Source: Olsenella uli (lineage in GTDB: Bacteria > Actinomycetota > Coriobacteriia > Coriobacteriales > Atopobiaceae). From it: 64,000 nucleotides of DNA. The stretch spans positions 62,001 to 126,000 of the forward strand of contig NZ_JACJKN010000002.1 of the NCBI RefSeq assembly GCF_016900775.1, read 5' to 3'. This document shows, one piece after another, positions 38,927 to 46,312 of this stretch. Numbering within the stretch: the stretch's first letter is position 1; each line of letters starts with the position of its first letter. Under the pieces are notes generated by a model, which saw only the letters and a program-made list of their open reading frames with translations, had not been told where the DNA came from and ran no database searches. The position numbers were made by a program, and so were the translations under genes.

Positions 38927-38960
38927 CGCGGGGCGAGAAGACCGTTCTTCTCGCCCCGCG
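38927..38960. terminator. Two-way terminator hairpin
   Basis: A perfect 15-bp stem CGCGGGGCGAGAAGA / TCTTCTCGCCCCGCG has a CCGT loop. AAAA precedes it and TTTTT follows a few bases after. It lies between convergent pspA and the DUF1893 gene. Confidence 0.85.
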
Positions 38961-38986
38961 CATGCGTTTTTAGAGGGTGCTGGCCG

Positions 38987-39421
38987 CTACGCCGTGAGCG
39001 CCATCTGGCGCGCCCGCTCCTCGAGCACGCTGACGGCCTCGTAGGGCTCCCAGACGTTGGTGACGGACTCGTCCATGGGGCACTGGCCGCTCTTGGCACG
39101 GTTGCTGATGTGGGGCACGAGGACGTCATGGCTGATGAAGATGCCCGCGGCGAGAAGGACGGCGCGGCCGGTCCAGGACATGACGGGGGAGAAGACGGCC
39201 TCCGGGCCGAGCACGGCGTAGAGCAGCGCCGGGGCCTTGCCCACGACCTTGTCGGCGACGGAGAAGCCCCTGAGGCTGCGGCCATCGGCGATCATCTTGA
39301 GGAGCGGCTTCACGCCGCGCTCGCGGCAGACGATGATGTCATCCCTGCGAACGGCCACGAGCGTGGCGTCCTTGTTGGCGATGAGCAACGCGCGAGCGAG
39401 GTCGAGATCGGTTGCGTCCAT
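38987..39421 (-). CDS. DUF1893-domain protein
   Basis: The 144-residue protein has the family landmarks LARALLIANKDATLVAVRRDDIIVCRERGVKPLL (a landmark of about residues 8-41), VADKVVGKAPALLYAVLG and FISHDVLVPHISNR. The fold resembles deaminase-like proteins, and two cysteines (in CRERG and GQCPMD) are kept. DUF1893 proteins occur in many anaerobes and lack an established function. The start is the ATG at 39421. Confidence 0.85.
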   Translation of the reverse strand: MDATDLDLARALLIANKDATLVAVRRDDIIVCRERGVKPLLKMIADGRSLRGFSVADKVVGKAPALLYAVLGPEAVFSPVMSWTGRAVLLAAGIFISHDVLVPHISNRAKSGQCPMDESVTNVWEPYEAVSVLEERARQMALTA

Positions 39422-39518
39422 GTCTTCAATCCTCCCAAGTCCGTGGGTGAATTCAGATCAAGCGGGTACTGTACCACAACGGCCGGCCCCCGCAACGCCG
39501 TTCACCGAAATCGATACC

Positions 39519-39550
39519 ACCTGACAAAGGTGTCAGGGGAATTTGTCAGG
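39519..39550 (+). repeat. REP-like unit, left flank of RAYT
   Basis: The unit ACCTGACAAAGGTGTCAGGG then GAATTTGTCAGG lies 121 bp before the RAYT start. Two units of opposite orientation lie on the other side of that gene. Confidence 0.85.
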
Positions 39551-39670
39551 AAACTGACGGTGAGCTGACAGAAAGCTGCATAGAGTTTTAATAATAAACA
39601 CTGCGAATTTAATTCACATGGTGCATCTCATGTGATGATGGCTCCATCTCAAAGGGGAGGGAGAGCCGCC

Positions 39671-40444
39671 ATGAGGCCGCCGCGGATGGGATCGGAGTCG
39701 GGGTACTACCACGTTGTTGCGCGAGGCAACGGCAAGCAGATCATCTTTGAGGGCGATGACGATCGCTCTGTGTTTGTCCGCATGCTCGGCGAAAGCACGG
39801 CGGCGGTTGGCATGGGCGTCATTGCCTGGTGCCTCATGGAAAACCATGTCCATCTGATCCTCGAAGACGCGGAGGGCGGGCTGAGCGACGGCATGAGGTC
39901 GCTGCTGGCCCGCTATGCGCGCTACTTCAACGAGCGGACCGGGCATGTCGGCCATGTCTTTCAGGAGCGCTTCTACAGCGAGCCGATAGAGAGCGAGGGC
40001 TACCTGCTCGCCGCCGTGCGCTACGTGCACCTGAACCCCGAGCGGGCGGGCGTGTGCGCCGCGGGGGAGTACCGATGGAGCAGCTATCGGGAATATCTGG
40101 GCACGCCCGGCCTGGCGAGGACGGAGCTGGTGCTTGAGATGGTCCAGGGCCCCAGGGGGTTCATCGAGCTGTGCGCGGATGGCGGCGGCTCGGTCTATGT
40201 GCCAGGGCATGTCCGCGGGCTTGACGAGGGCGCGGGGCTCCGCGTTGCGACGGAGGTGCTTGCCGCGGCCGGCCTGGGGGCGCCGGGAGACGTTAAGGGG
40301 CTTTCGCGGGCGCGGAGAAACGCGGCAATCAGGCTGCTGAGCGAGAGGGGCTTCTCAATACGAAGGATTGAGCGCCTGACGGGCGTGGGTCGCGGAACCA
40401 TAGCCTATGTCCTCTCGAGCGGGCGAGAAGAACCTGACAAATGA
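39671..40444 (+). CDS. REP-associated tyrosine transposase (Y1/HUH, RAYT-like)
   Basis: The protein has 257 residues. The Y1 transposase fold shows the HUH metal motif as HVHLIL (59-64) in WCLMENHVHLIL, and the catalytic tyrosine is probably Y85 in YARYFNERTGHVGHVFQERF. VRYVHLNPERAG follows, as in the RAYT/TnpA_REP group. The C-terminal 50 residues carry an added helix-turn-helix (LLSERGFSIRRIERLTGVG). I chose the ATG at 39671 because GGGGAGGGAG precedes it. REP units flank the gene on both sides, and its last codons and stop lie inside the unit at 40432. RAYTs cut and join REP hairpins in enterobacteria; that role here is inferred. Confidence 0.85.
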   Translation: MRPPRMGSESGYYHVVARGNGKQIIFEGDDDRSVFVRMLGESTAAVGMGVIAWCLMENHVHLILEDAEGGLSDGMRSLLARYARYFNERTGHVGHVFQERFYSEPIESEGYLLAAVRYVHLNPERAGVCAAGEYRWSSYREYLGTPGLARTELVLEMVQGPRGFIELCADGGGSVYVPGHVRGLDEGAGLRVATEVLAAAGLGAPGDVKGLSRARRNAAIRLLSERGFSIRRIERLTGVGRGTIAYVLSSGREEPDK

Positions 40445-40463
40445 CCCTGTCACCTTTGTCAGG
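40432..40463 (-). repeat. REP-like unit overlapping the RAYT stop
   Basis: Minus-oriented unit (on the plus strand ACCTGACAAATGACCCTGTC then ACCTTTGTCAGG). The RAYT stop TGA at 40442-40444 lies within it. Confidence 0.85.
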
Positions 40464-40501
40464 AAACGGGCCGCTGTCCCGGGGGACAGCGGCCCGAAAA
40501 A

Positions 40502-40532
40502 GTGACAAACTACCCTGTCACCTTTGTCAGGT
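40502..40532 (-). repeat. REP-like unit after RAYT
   Basis: Second minus-oriented unit in tandem (GTGACAAACTACCCTGTC then ACCTTTGTCAGGT), ending four bases before the stop of the convergent GGGtGRT gene. A small GC hairpin (GGGCCGCTGTCC / GGACAGCGGCCC) lies between the two units. Confidence 0.8.
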
Positions 40533-40535
40533 CGG

Positions 40536-41540
40536 CTACTCGTTGAGCGCGGCGTTGACGGCGACGGCGCAGGCGACGGTCGCACCGACCATGGGGTTGT
40601 TGCCCATGCCGATGAGGCCCATCATGTCCACGTGGGCGGGCACCGAGGAGGAGCCGGCGAACTGGGCGCTGGAGTGCATGCGGCCCATGGTGTCGGTCAT
40701 GCCGTAGGAGGCGGGGCCGGCGGCCATGTTGTCCGGGTGCAGGGTGCGGCCGGTGCCGCCGCCGGAGGCGACGGAGAAGTACTTCTTGCCGGCGAGCACG
40801 CGCTCCTTGAAGTAGGTGCCAGCGACGGGGTGCTGGAAGCGCGTCGGGTTGGTGGAGTTGCCGGTGATGGAGATGTCGACGTTCTCGTGCCACATGATGG
40901 CCACGCCCTCGCGGACGTCGTCGGCGCCGTAGCAGTTGACCTCGGCGCGCGGGCCGTCGGAGTAGGCGATCTTCTCGACGATGTTGAGCTCGCCGGTGAA
41001 GTAGTCGAACTGGGTCTTCACATAGGTGAAGCCGTTGATGCGGGCGATGATTTGGGCGGCATCCTTGCCGAGGCCGTTCAGGATGACGCGCAGCGGCTTC
41101 TTGCGGGCCTTGTTGGCGTTGAGCGCGATGCCGATGGCGCCCTCGGCGGCCGCGAAGGACTCGTGGCCGGCCAGGAACGCGAAGCACTCGGTGTCGTCAC
41201 CGAGAAGCATGGCGCCCAGGTCGCCGTGGCCCTTGCCGACCTTGCGGTCCTCGGCCACGGAGCCGGGGACGCAGAAGGCCTGGAGGCCCTCGCCAATCAT
41301 GGCGGCGGCCTCAGAGGCGCTCTTGGCGCCCTTCTTGATGGCGATGGCGCAGCCGCAGACGTAGGCCCACTTGGCGTTCTCGAACGCGATGGACTGGACG
41401 CCCTCGACGATCTCGCGCGGGTTCACGCCCTTGTCGAGGCAGATCTGCTCGGCTTCCTCGAGGGAGGAGATGCCGTTCTCAGCGAGCACCTTGTTGATCT
41501 TGTCGATGCGGCGCTCATAGCCCTCAAACGAAACTGCCAT
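40536..41540 (-). CDS. GGGtGRT protein
   Basis: The 334-residue protein carries the name-giving motif near residue 275 (ASGGGTGRTLHPDNMA). Other family phrases are VNPREIVEGVQSIAFENA, LGAMLLGDDTECFAFLAGHESFA and MGLIGMGNNPMVGATVACAVAVN. The family occurs in anaerobes and has no settled function. The gene follows a NifU-like scaffold gene by 18 bp, an association that I recall as conserved, so a role in Fe-S cluster handling or a metal-dependent enzyme is plausible. The start is the ATG at 41540, behind AAAGGGAGGG. Confidence 0.88.
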   Translation of the reverse strand: MAVSFEGYERRIDKINKVLAENGISSLEEAEQICLDKGVNPREIVEGVQSIAFENAKWAYVCGCAIAIKKGAKSASEAAAMIGEGLQAFCVPGSVAEDRKVGKGHGDLGAMLLGDDTECFAFLAGHESFAAAEGAIGIALNANKARKKPLRVILNGLGKDAAQIIARINGFTYVKTQFDYFTGELNIVEKIAYSDGPRAEVNCYGADDVREGVAIMWHENVDISITGNSTNPTRFQHPVAGTYFKERVLAGKKYFSVASGGGTGRTLHPDNMAAGPASYGMTDTMGRMHSSAQFAGSSSVPAHVDMMGLIGMGNNPMVGATVACAVAVNAALNE

Positions 41541-41558
41541 TTGGTTTTCCCTCCCTTT

Positions 41559-42293
41559 CTACTCGTGAACGGGGAAGACGTTGGCGACCGTGTGGGTCTC
41601 CTCGTCCGTCCTGGGGTCGATGTACTTGGCGGCGTTCTCCCACTGGCCGTAGTGGCCCATGGCGCCGGCGATGGCGTCCTCGGGGGTCTTGCCGGCCTTG
41701 AGGGCCTCGGTGAACTTGCCGAGGTTCAGGAACTCGAAGGCGATGATCTCGTTCTTGTCGTTGAGCGCCATGCGGGTGACGTAGCCCTGGGCGAGCTCGA
41801 GGTAGCGGGCGCCCTTGGCCTTGGTGCCGAACATGGTGCCGACCTGCGTGCGCAGGCCCTTGCCGAGGTCGTCGAGGGAGGCGCCCACGGGCAGGCCGTC
41901 CTCGGAGAAGGCGGTCTGGGAGCGGCCGTAGACGATCTGGAGGAAGAGCTCGCGCATGGCGACGTTGATGGCGTCGCAGACGAGGTCGGTGTTCAGGGCC
42001 TCGAGGATGGTCTTGCCGGGGAGGATCTCGGAGGCCATGGCGGCGGAGTGGGTCATGCCGGAGCAGCCGAGGGTCTCGACGAGGCACTCCTCGATGACGC
42101 CCTCCTTGACGTTAAGGGTGAGCTTGCAGGCACCCTGCTGGGGCGCGCACCAGCCCACGCCGTGCGTGAGGCCGGAGATGTCCTTGATCTCCTTGGCCTG
42201 GACCCACTTGCCCTCCTCGGGAATGGGCGCGGGGCCGTGATATGCGCCCTTGGCAACGGGGCACATATTCTCGACTTCTGCGGAATACTGCAT
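41559..42293 (-). CDS. NifU/IscU-like iron-sulfur scaffold protein
   Basis: The protein has 244 residues, longer than IscU (about 130). The cysteines expected of a scaffold appear as ENMCPVAKGAYHG, GWCAPQQGACKLTL and VETLGCSGMTHSA. VCDAINVAMRELFLQIVYGRSQTAF continues the IscU-like fold (landmark near residue 107). The C-terminal 90 residues (YLELAQGYVTRMALNDKNEI, then DAIAGAMGHYGQWENAAKYI) are particular to the versions paired with GGGtGRT proteins. No IscS-type desulfurase is adjacent. It is the first gene of the two-gene unit; its promoter would be in 42294-42506. Confidence 0.82.
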   Translation of the reverse strand: MQYSAEVENMCPVAKGAYHGPAPIPEEGKWVQAKEIKDISGLTHGVGWCAPQQGACKLTLNVKEGVIEECLVETLGCSGMTHSAAMASEILPGKTILEALNTDLVCDAINVAMRELFLQIVYGRSQTAFSEDGLPVGASLDDLGKGLRTQVGTMFGTKAKGARYLELAQGYVTRMALNDKNEIIAFEFLNLGKFTEALKAGKTPEDAIAGAMGHYGQWENAAKYIDPRTDEETHTVANVFPVHE

Positions 42294-42423
42294 GTAGTGC
42301 TCCTCTCCATGAATCTCCTGCCGGTGCCATGCCCCGGCGCGAACGAACCGGTCCCCTCAGACCGGCCAGAGCCATGCGGCGGCCCAATGGGCAGCCCGTA
42401 CCTAAGTTTACGGCAAAACGGCA

Positions 42424-42478
42424 GGGCGAGAGGAGCGCAGCGTCACGAATCTGCCGCGGGCGGACGTTCTTCTCGCCC
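42424..42478. repeat. Imperfect inverted repeat with GGCGAGA arms
   Basis: GGGCGAGAGGA (42424) and TCTTCTCGCCC (42468) pair around a 33-nt centre. It lies in the 213-bp gap upstream of the scaffold gene and just after the YafQ-like toxin stop. Confidence 0.45.
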
Positions 42479-42506
42479 CGCGCGCCCTCCCGCCGCGTGC
42501 GGGCGC

Positions 42507-42803
42507 CTAGCGGAAGATCTCCCGGTGCGTGCCCGTGCGCTGGAAGACGGCGAGGTTGCCCTGCACGGCCCATACGAGCAGCCAGTCCCCGGCGTTGCAG
42601 ACGTGGCACTCGTTGGAGCCCGCCCACTGCCCGGCGAGCCGGTGCATGTTGTGCCTGCGGACGAGCTCCTGCCGCGCGGCGAGGGTGTTGGAGAGGATGA
42701 GGTCGATGACCTCCTTCAGCGGCGCCATGCCCGTTCCACTCTTGAGGAGTCGCTTGTAGTCCCGCTGGAACTTGGGAGTGTAGTCGGGTCGCAGCTGAGC
42801 CAT
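42507..42803 (-). CDS. YafQ/RelE-type mRNA interferase toxin
   Basis: The 98-residue protein has TPKFQRDYKRLLKSG, then WAGSNECHVCNAGDWLLVWAV and the end RTGTHREIF, with the C-terminal His that YafQ needs for catalysis. The start directly follows the stop of the DinJ-like antitoxin (no gap), so translation is coupled. Toxins of this group cut mRNA in translating ribosomes. It is the second toxin-antitoxin module of the window, unrelated to the HigBA-like pair. Confidence 0.88.
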   Translation of the reverse strand: MAQLRPDYTPKFQRDYKRLLKSGTGMAPLKEVIDLILSNTLAARQELVRRHNMHRLAGQWAGSNECHVCNAGDWLLVWAVQGNLAVFQRTGTHREIFR

Positions 42804-43079
42804 CTAAGCCTCCAGCGCCGCGAACATCTCGGCCGCAGAGTCGTAGCCCTTGATCTCCCCGCGTGCGTGGGCCGCAAAGATCTCCTCCGTCTCGCGGATG
42901 GCCTCGAGGGACTCCTCGTTGGGCTGCTCGCCGTCAAAGGTGATGGGGATGGACCCGGTGCGGACCATGTAGGTCCAGAACGCGCGCGTCACCGACGCGA
43001 GGTCCAGGCCGAAGCTCTTGGCGACCTCGGAGGCCCCGGCCTTAAGGTCCTCGTCGACGCGAATGGCATAGCTGGTCAT
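42804..43079 (-). CDS. RelB/DinJ-family antitoxin
   Basis: The protein has 91 residues. The N-terminal ribbon-helix-helix is MTSYAIRVDEDLKAGASEVAKSF (a landmark for residues 1-23), followed by LASVTRAFWTYMVRTGSIP, typical of DinJ. The acidic C-terminal tail (EETEEIFAAHARGEI-like) should wrap the toxin. It represses its own operon. The ATG at 43079 follows AAAGGAG. The promoter lies in the 121-bp gap to the EamA gene; that gap includes an AT-rich ACATCGTTATATGTATAACC stretch (43100-43120). Confidence 0.88.
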   Translation of the reverse strand: MTSYAIRVDEDLKAGASEVAKSFGLDLASVTRAFWTYMVRTGSIPITFDGEQPNEESLEAIRETEEIFAAHARGEIKGYDSAAEMFAALEA

Positions 43080-43200
43080 CTGTAGCTCCTTTGTAGTATG
43101 GACATCGTTATATGTATAACCAGAATCGCACGATCCTATCCGTTTCCACTTGGTGAGCGCGACGGCGCGAGCGGCGAGGGCGGCGCTATACTTTCCCACC

Positions 43201-44133
43201 ATGGATACCGAGAAGAACATCGGCCCGGGCGCGCGGCATGGGGAGGCCGCGGTGCCCCAGTGGGCCTGGAAGCTCTCCCTCGCCGCCTGCGCCGCCATCT
43301 GGGGCGGCTCGTTCGTGGTGATGAAGGACACGCTGGACAGCATCCCGCCCGCGTGGCTCATGGGCATACGCTTTGCCGCGTCGGCCGTCATCGTGGGCGC
43401 GCTCTTCTGGCGGCGCCTGCGGGACAACCTCGACGGCAGCCACCTCGCCATGGGCGCGATCTTGGGCCTGGCGTCCGGCGCCGCCTTCGTGGTGCAGAAC
43501 ATCGGCCTCGATGACACCACGCCGGGCAGAAACGCCTTCCTCACGGCCATCTATTGCGTGATGACGCCGTTCATCAACTGGCTGGTCACGCGCCGGCGAC
43601 CCGACGGGGGCAACGTGCTCGCGGCGGTCCTCGCCATCGTGGGCGTGGGGCTGGTCGCGCTCGGCGACGACCTCTCGCTCATCATGAGCGGCGGCGACTG
43701 GATGACGCTCGTGGCGGCGGTGCTCTTCGCCGTGCACATCGTGCTCGTGGCGCGCTTCTCGTCCGCGCACGACGTGATGACGCTCACGGTGGTGCAGCTC
43801 GCCGTGAGCGCCGTGGTCGCGCTCGGAACGGCGCTCGCGCTCGAGGCGCCGCCCGCGCCGGCGGTCTTTGCCTCCCCGGACACCTGGTTCTCGCTCGCGT
43901 ACCTAGTGCTGCTGTCGTCGTGCGTGTGCATGGTGTTCCAGAACCTCGGGCAGGCGCACGTGCCGCCCGCGCAGGCGTCGCTCCTGCTCTCGCTGGAGAG
44001 CGTCTTTGCCGTGGTGGCGAGCGTGCTCTTCTACGGCGAGCTCGTGACGCCGCGGATCGCGCTCGGCTTTGGCACGATCTTCGTGGCCGTGCTCGTGAGC
44101 GAGCTCGGCGTGAGGCGTCGCGCGCAGGGATGA
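43201..44133 (+). CDS. EamA/DMT-family permease
   Basis: The 310-residue protein has about ten hydrophobic helices in two EamA repeats. The first repeat begins LAACAAIWGGSFVVMKDTLD, and the second carries LLLSLESVFAVVASVLFYGE, the conserved end-of-repeat phrase. Drug/metabolite transporters of this kind export amino acids or other small molecules; the substrate is unknown. The gene is preceded by the divergent toxin-antitoxin module and followed by repeat locus D. Confidence 0.85.
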   Translation: MDTEKNIGPGARHGEAAVPQWAWKLSLAACAAIWGGSFVVMKDTLDSIPPAWLMGIRFAASAVIVGALFWRRLRDNLDGSHLAMGAILGLASGAAFVVQNIGLDDTTPGRNAFLTAIYCVMTPFINWLVTRRRPDGGNVLAAVLAIVGVGLVALGDDLSLIMSGGDWMTLVAAVLFAVHIVLVARFSSAHDVMTLTVVQLAVSAVVALGTALALEAPPAPAVFASPDTWFSLAYLVLLSSCVCMVFQNLGQAHVPPAQASLLLSLESVFAVVASVLFYGELVTPRIALGFGTIFVAVLVSELGVRRRAQG

Positions 44134-44148
44134 CGCCGGGGCGCAGCG

Positions 44149-44353
44149 TGCGTTGCGCCTTGCGGGGTTCTGGCAGGAGCGCGAGGAATCGCGTTGCCAA
44201 ATGCGGGGTCATGGCAGTTTTTGCGCTGCCATGACCCCCTTTTCCACAACAGGGGCGAGAAGAACCGCAGGTCGCGTCCCGTCGCCGCTGCCATAGCCCC
44301 CACATCGACAACGTGGATTCGCCGTCGGCTGCCACAACCCCGTTTTTCTCGAC
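44149..44353. repeat. Five-unit repeat cluster (locus D)
   Basis: Two forward units (TGGCA marks at 44171 and 44212) and three inverted units (TGCCA at 44227, 44289 and 44330) give steps of 41, 15, 62 and 41 bp. This is exactly the reverse order of locus C. Unit cores read GGGGTCATGGCAG or close. It fills most of the 267-bp gap between the EamA and NudC genes, and includes one GGCGAGAAGAAC (44254). Confidence 0.8.
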
Positions 44354-44400
44354 GCGCGCCAGGGCTATCCTGTACGCGTCCGCGAGCGACGGGAGGGCCC

Positions 44401-45300
44401 ATGATCCAGGAGTTTGGCGCCGAGCACGCCTACGACAACCACTTCGAGCCGCACGAGCCGGAGGGGGACTCCTACGTCCTGCACTTCCGCGAGGGCGGCT
44501 GCCTCACGCGCGTCACCCACGTGGGCGGCACCGACGCCGATGCGGGCGACGCGGGGGAGGAGATAGAGCTCCCGCGCCTGGGCGACTACCCGCGCAGGCC
44601 CTCCCACATGACGTATCTCTTCTCGCTTGGCGACGAGCGGTTCTTCCTGGCCCTTGACGAGCGGGTGGCGGCGCCGGCGGGCTTCACGTACGAGTCCGTC
44701 AACTGGCTGCGCCGCGCGGAGCCCCAGCACCTGCTCTTTGCCGCGGCGACGGCCTCCCAGCTGGACCGCTGGTATCGCGAGAACCGCTACTGCGGCCGCT
44801 GCGGCGCGCCGACGGAGCTCGCGCCAAAAAGCCGGGAGATCGTGTGCCCCGCGTGCGCCCGGATCGTGTACCCCAAGATCTGCCCGGGCGTCATCTGCGC
44901 CGTGGTGAGCCGGGGCGCGGAGCCCGCGGACGACCGGATCGTGCTCACGCGCTATGCCGGGCGCACGACCGCGCTCTGGGCGCTCGTCGCGGGATTCACC
45001 GAGATAGGCGAGCCGCTCGAGGACACCGTGCGGCGCGAGGTCAGGGAGGAGGTCGGGCTCTCCGTCAAGAACCTGCGCTTCTACAAGAGCCAGCCCTGGA
45101 GCTTCACCGATACGCTCATGGCGGGCTTCTGGTGCGAGGTGGACGGCGACGACGCGCTGCGTGTGGACCACTCTGAGCTCAAGGAGGCCCGCTGGTTCAG
45201 GCGCGACGAGATTCCGCCGGAGCGCACGGGCGACCGCGCGAGCATGACGGGCGAGATGATCGAGCGCTTCCGCCTCATGGGGCGGGCTGCCTGGGAGTAG
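44401..45300 (+). CDS. nudC: NADH pyrophosphatase / NAD-decapping Nudix hydrolase NudC
   Basis: The protein has 299 residues. A zinc ribbon is seen as CGRCGAPTE and CPACARIVYPK near residues 130-155. The Nudix box is GFTEIGEPLEDTVRREVREEVGL (catalytic Glu pair in REVREEVG), followed by the NudC-specific SQPWSFTDTLMAGF. It hydrolyses NADH to NMNH and AMP, and removes NAD caps from RNA in E. coli. The ATG at 44401 follows GGGAGGG. A hairpin at 45345 separates it from the convergent XRE gene. Confidence 0.93.
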   Translation: MIQEFGAEHAYDNHFEPHEPEGDSYVLHFREGGCLTRVTHVGGTDADAGDAGEEIELPRLGDYPRRPSHMTYLFSLGDERFFLALDERVAAPAGFTYESVNWLRRAEPQHLLFAAATASQLDRWYRENRYCGRCGAPTELAPKSREIVCPACARIVYPKICPGVICAVVSRGAEPADDRIVLTRYAGRTTALWALVAGFTEIGEPLEDTVRREVREEVGLSVKNLRFYKSQPWSFTDTLMAGFWCEVDGDDALRVDHSELKEARWFRRDEIPPERTGDRASMTGEMIERFRLMGRAAWE

Positions 45301-45344
45301 GCGCCGCGTCGGCCCGCAGAGGGGCTGCCGAGAAGAACGAAGTG

Positions 45345-45390
45345 CCGCACCGCGTTCGCTCGCCGAGGGTGTGCGAGCGGCGCGGTGCGG
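45345..45390. terminator. Two-way hairpin between nudC and XRE gene
   Basis: CCGCACCGCG / CGCGGTGCGG, with an inner CGCTCG / CGAGCG stem, lies between convergent genes. No clear T run is present. Confidence 0.55.
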
Positions 45391-45426
45391 TGCGTGGCAT
45401 GCCGGAGCAAGGAGGGTGGCTGACCG

Positions 45427-45696
45427 CTAGCCTCGCTTCTCGTAGTTTCTCTCGCGAATCTCGCCGAGGGTGCGCTCGGCCTGCTCCTCCTCGGGGGTCA
45501 TGTAGTCGATGATGTCTCCCGGCTTGCAGTTGAGGACCTGGCAGAGGGCTTCGAGCGTGGAGAAGCGCATACCCCTGATGTGGCCGTTCTTGATGTTGGA
45601 AAGGTTGACGGTGGAGGTGCCAACTCTCTTGGCAAGCTCCGTCGACGTGATCTTTCTCTCGGCCATGACCCGATCGAGCCTCATGACAATAGGCAA
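45427..45696 (-). CDS. XRE-family regulator (YozG-like)
   Basis: The protein has 89 residues with an internal Cro/CI helix-turn-helix (ERKITSTELAKRVGTSTVNLSNIKNG; landmark for residues 13-38). FSTLEALCQVLNCKPGDIIDYM is the usual second half of this compact group. The C-terminal 25 residues are acidic and basic coil. It is the last gene of the radical SAM/peptide/DUF2975 unit, 39 bp after the membrane gene. Pairing with a DUF2975 protein is common in Firmicutes and actinobacteria. It may bind the dyad at 47585-47599; that is inferred. Confidence 0.88.
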   Translation of the reverse strand: MPIVMRLDRVMAERKITSTELAKRVGTSTVNLSNIKNGHIRGMRFSTLEALCQVLNCKPGDIIDYMTPEEEQAERTLGEIRERNYEKRG

Positions 45697-45735
45697 CTTT
45701 CACCTCCGGAACGGCATTCATTTCGTCTAAGGATA

Positions 45736-46227
45736 TCAAACGAAAGCGTCGGAGTCTTCCTTGAGGGCATCTCCATACCGAACAACCATCGCAAGGCAGA
45801 TGAGAAAGACAATCATCACGATGACCTTGAGGTCAAGCCCCGATTGAGGGACTATCACGGCGCCAGCGGAAGTGGCAATTGGATCAAACGTAGGCACGAG
45901 CTGGTCAATGAGAGTCCTCACCACGAGCAATGCGGCCGCGCCCGACAACCTGAGCGATTGCCTGGAGCTGAAGGGAGACCCTGCCTTTCGGAATCTCCGC
46001 AGGAACTCTGCCATGAACAGCACGGCGCCCGCGGTTGAGACATGGGACATCAGGGCTAGTGCTGGAAACAGGCTCCGGGTGGGGGTCGTCGGGTGATGCA
46101 ATGCCAAAACCGCGGCTAACAGTATAAGGGCGATTAGACAATATATGAAGAGTAGATATAGGAAGACCGCTCCGACTGTTGAGAAAATGCGCGCCAGCCG
46201 GTACTCTCTCTTGATTCTTTCAGGCAT
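45736..46227 (-). CDS. DUF2975 membrane protein
   Basis: The 163-residue protein has four membrane helices: near 18-42 (FLYLLFIYCLIALILLAAVL), 55-75, 93-113 and 133-153 (VIVMIVFLICLAMVV). I chose the ATG at 46227 because TAGGAG sits eight bases before it; that AGGAG overlaps the stop of the small peptide gene. A TTG at 46248 is an alternative. DUF2975 proteins are commonly encoded beside a YozG-type regulator, as here, but have no proven function. In this unit an immunity or export role for the peptide is possible, as inference. Confidence 0.8.
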   Translation of the reverse strand: MPERIKREYRLARIFSTVGAVFLYLLFIYCLIALILLAAVLALHHPTTPTRSLFPALALMSHVSTAGAVLFMAEFLRRFRKAGSPFSSRQSLRLSGAAALLVVRTLIDQLVPTFDPIATSAGAVIVPQSGLDLKVIVMIVFLICLAMVVRYGDALKEDSDAFV

Positions 46228-46237
46228 GTCATTACTC

Positions 46238-46312
46238 CTAAATGCCAATTACGATTCCATTGATATCAACACAGAAACCATTGCGCCCCTCGATCTCAAA
46301 CAGCATCCGCAT
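46238..46312 (-). CDS. 24-residue peptide coupled to radical SAM gene (putative modified-peptide precursor)
   Basis: The ATG at 46312 shares its A with the TGA stop of the radical SAM gene (TGATG), so it should be translated by the same ribosomes. A second ATG at 46306 lies 8 bases after GGGGAGG and gives 22 residues. The peptide begins MRMLFEIEGRNG and ends FCVDINGIVIGI. It has one cysteine, one aspartate-rich turn and a hydrophobic end. The stop lies in the ribosome site of the DUF2975 gene, so the four genes are packed as one operon. A peptide next to a SPASM radical SAM enzyme is the usual layout for radical-SAM-modified RiPPs, but no homologue is known to me. Confidence 0.5.
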   Translation of the reverse strand: MRMLFEIEGRNGFCVDINGIVIGI

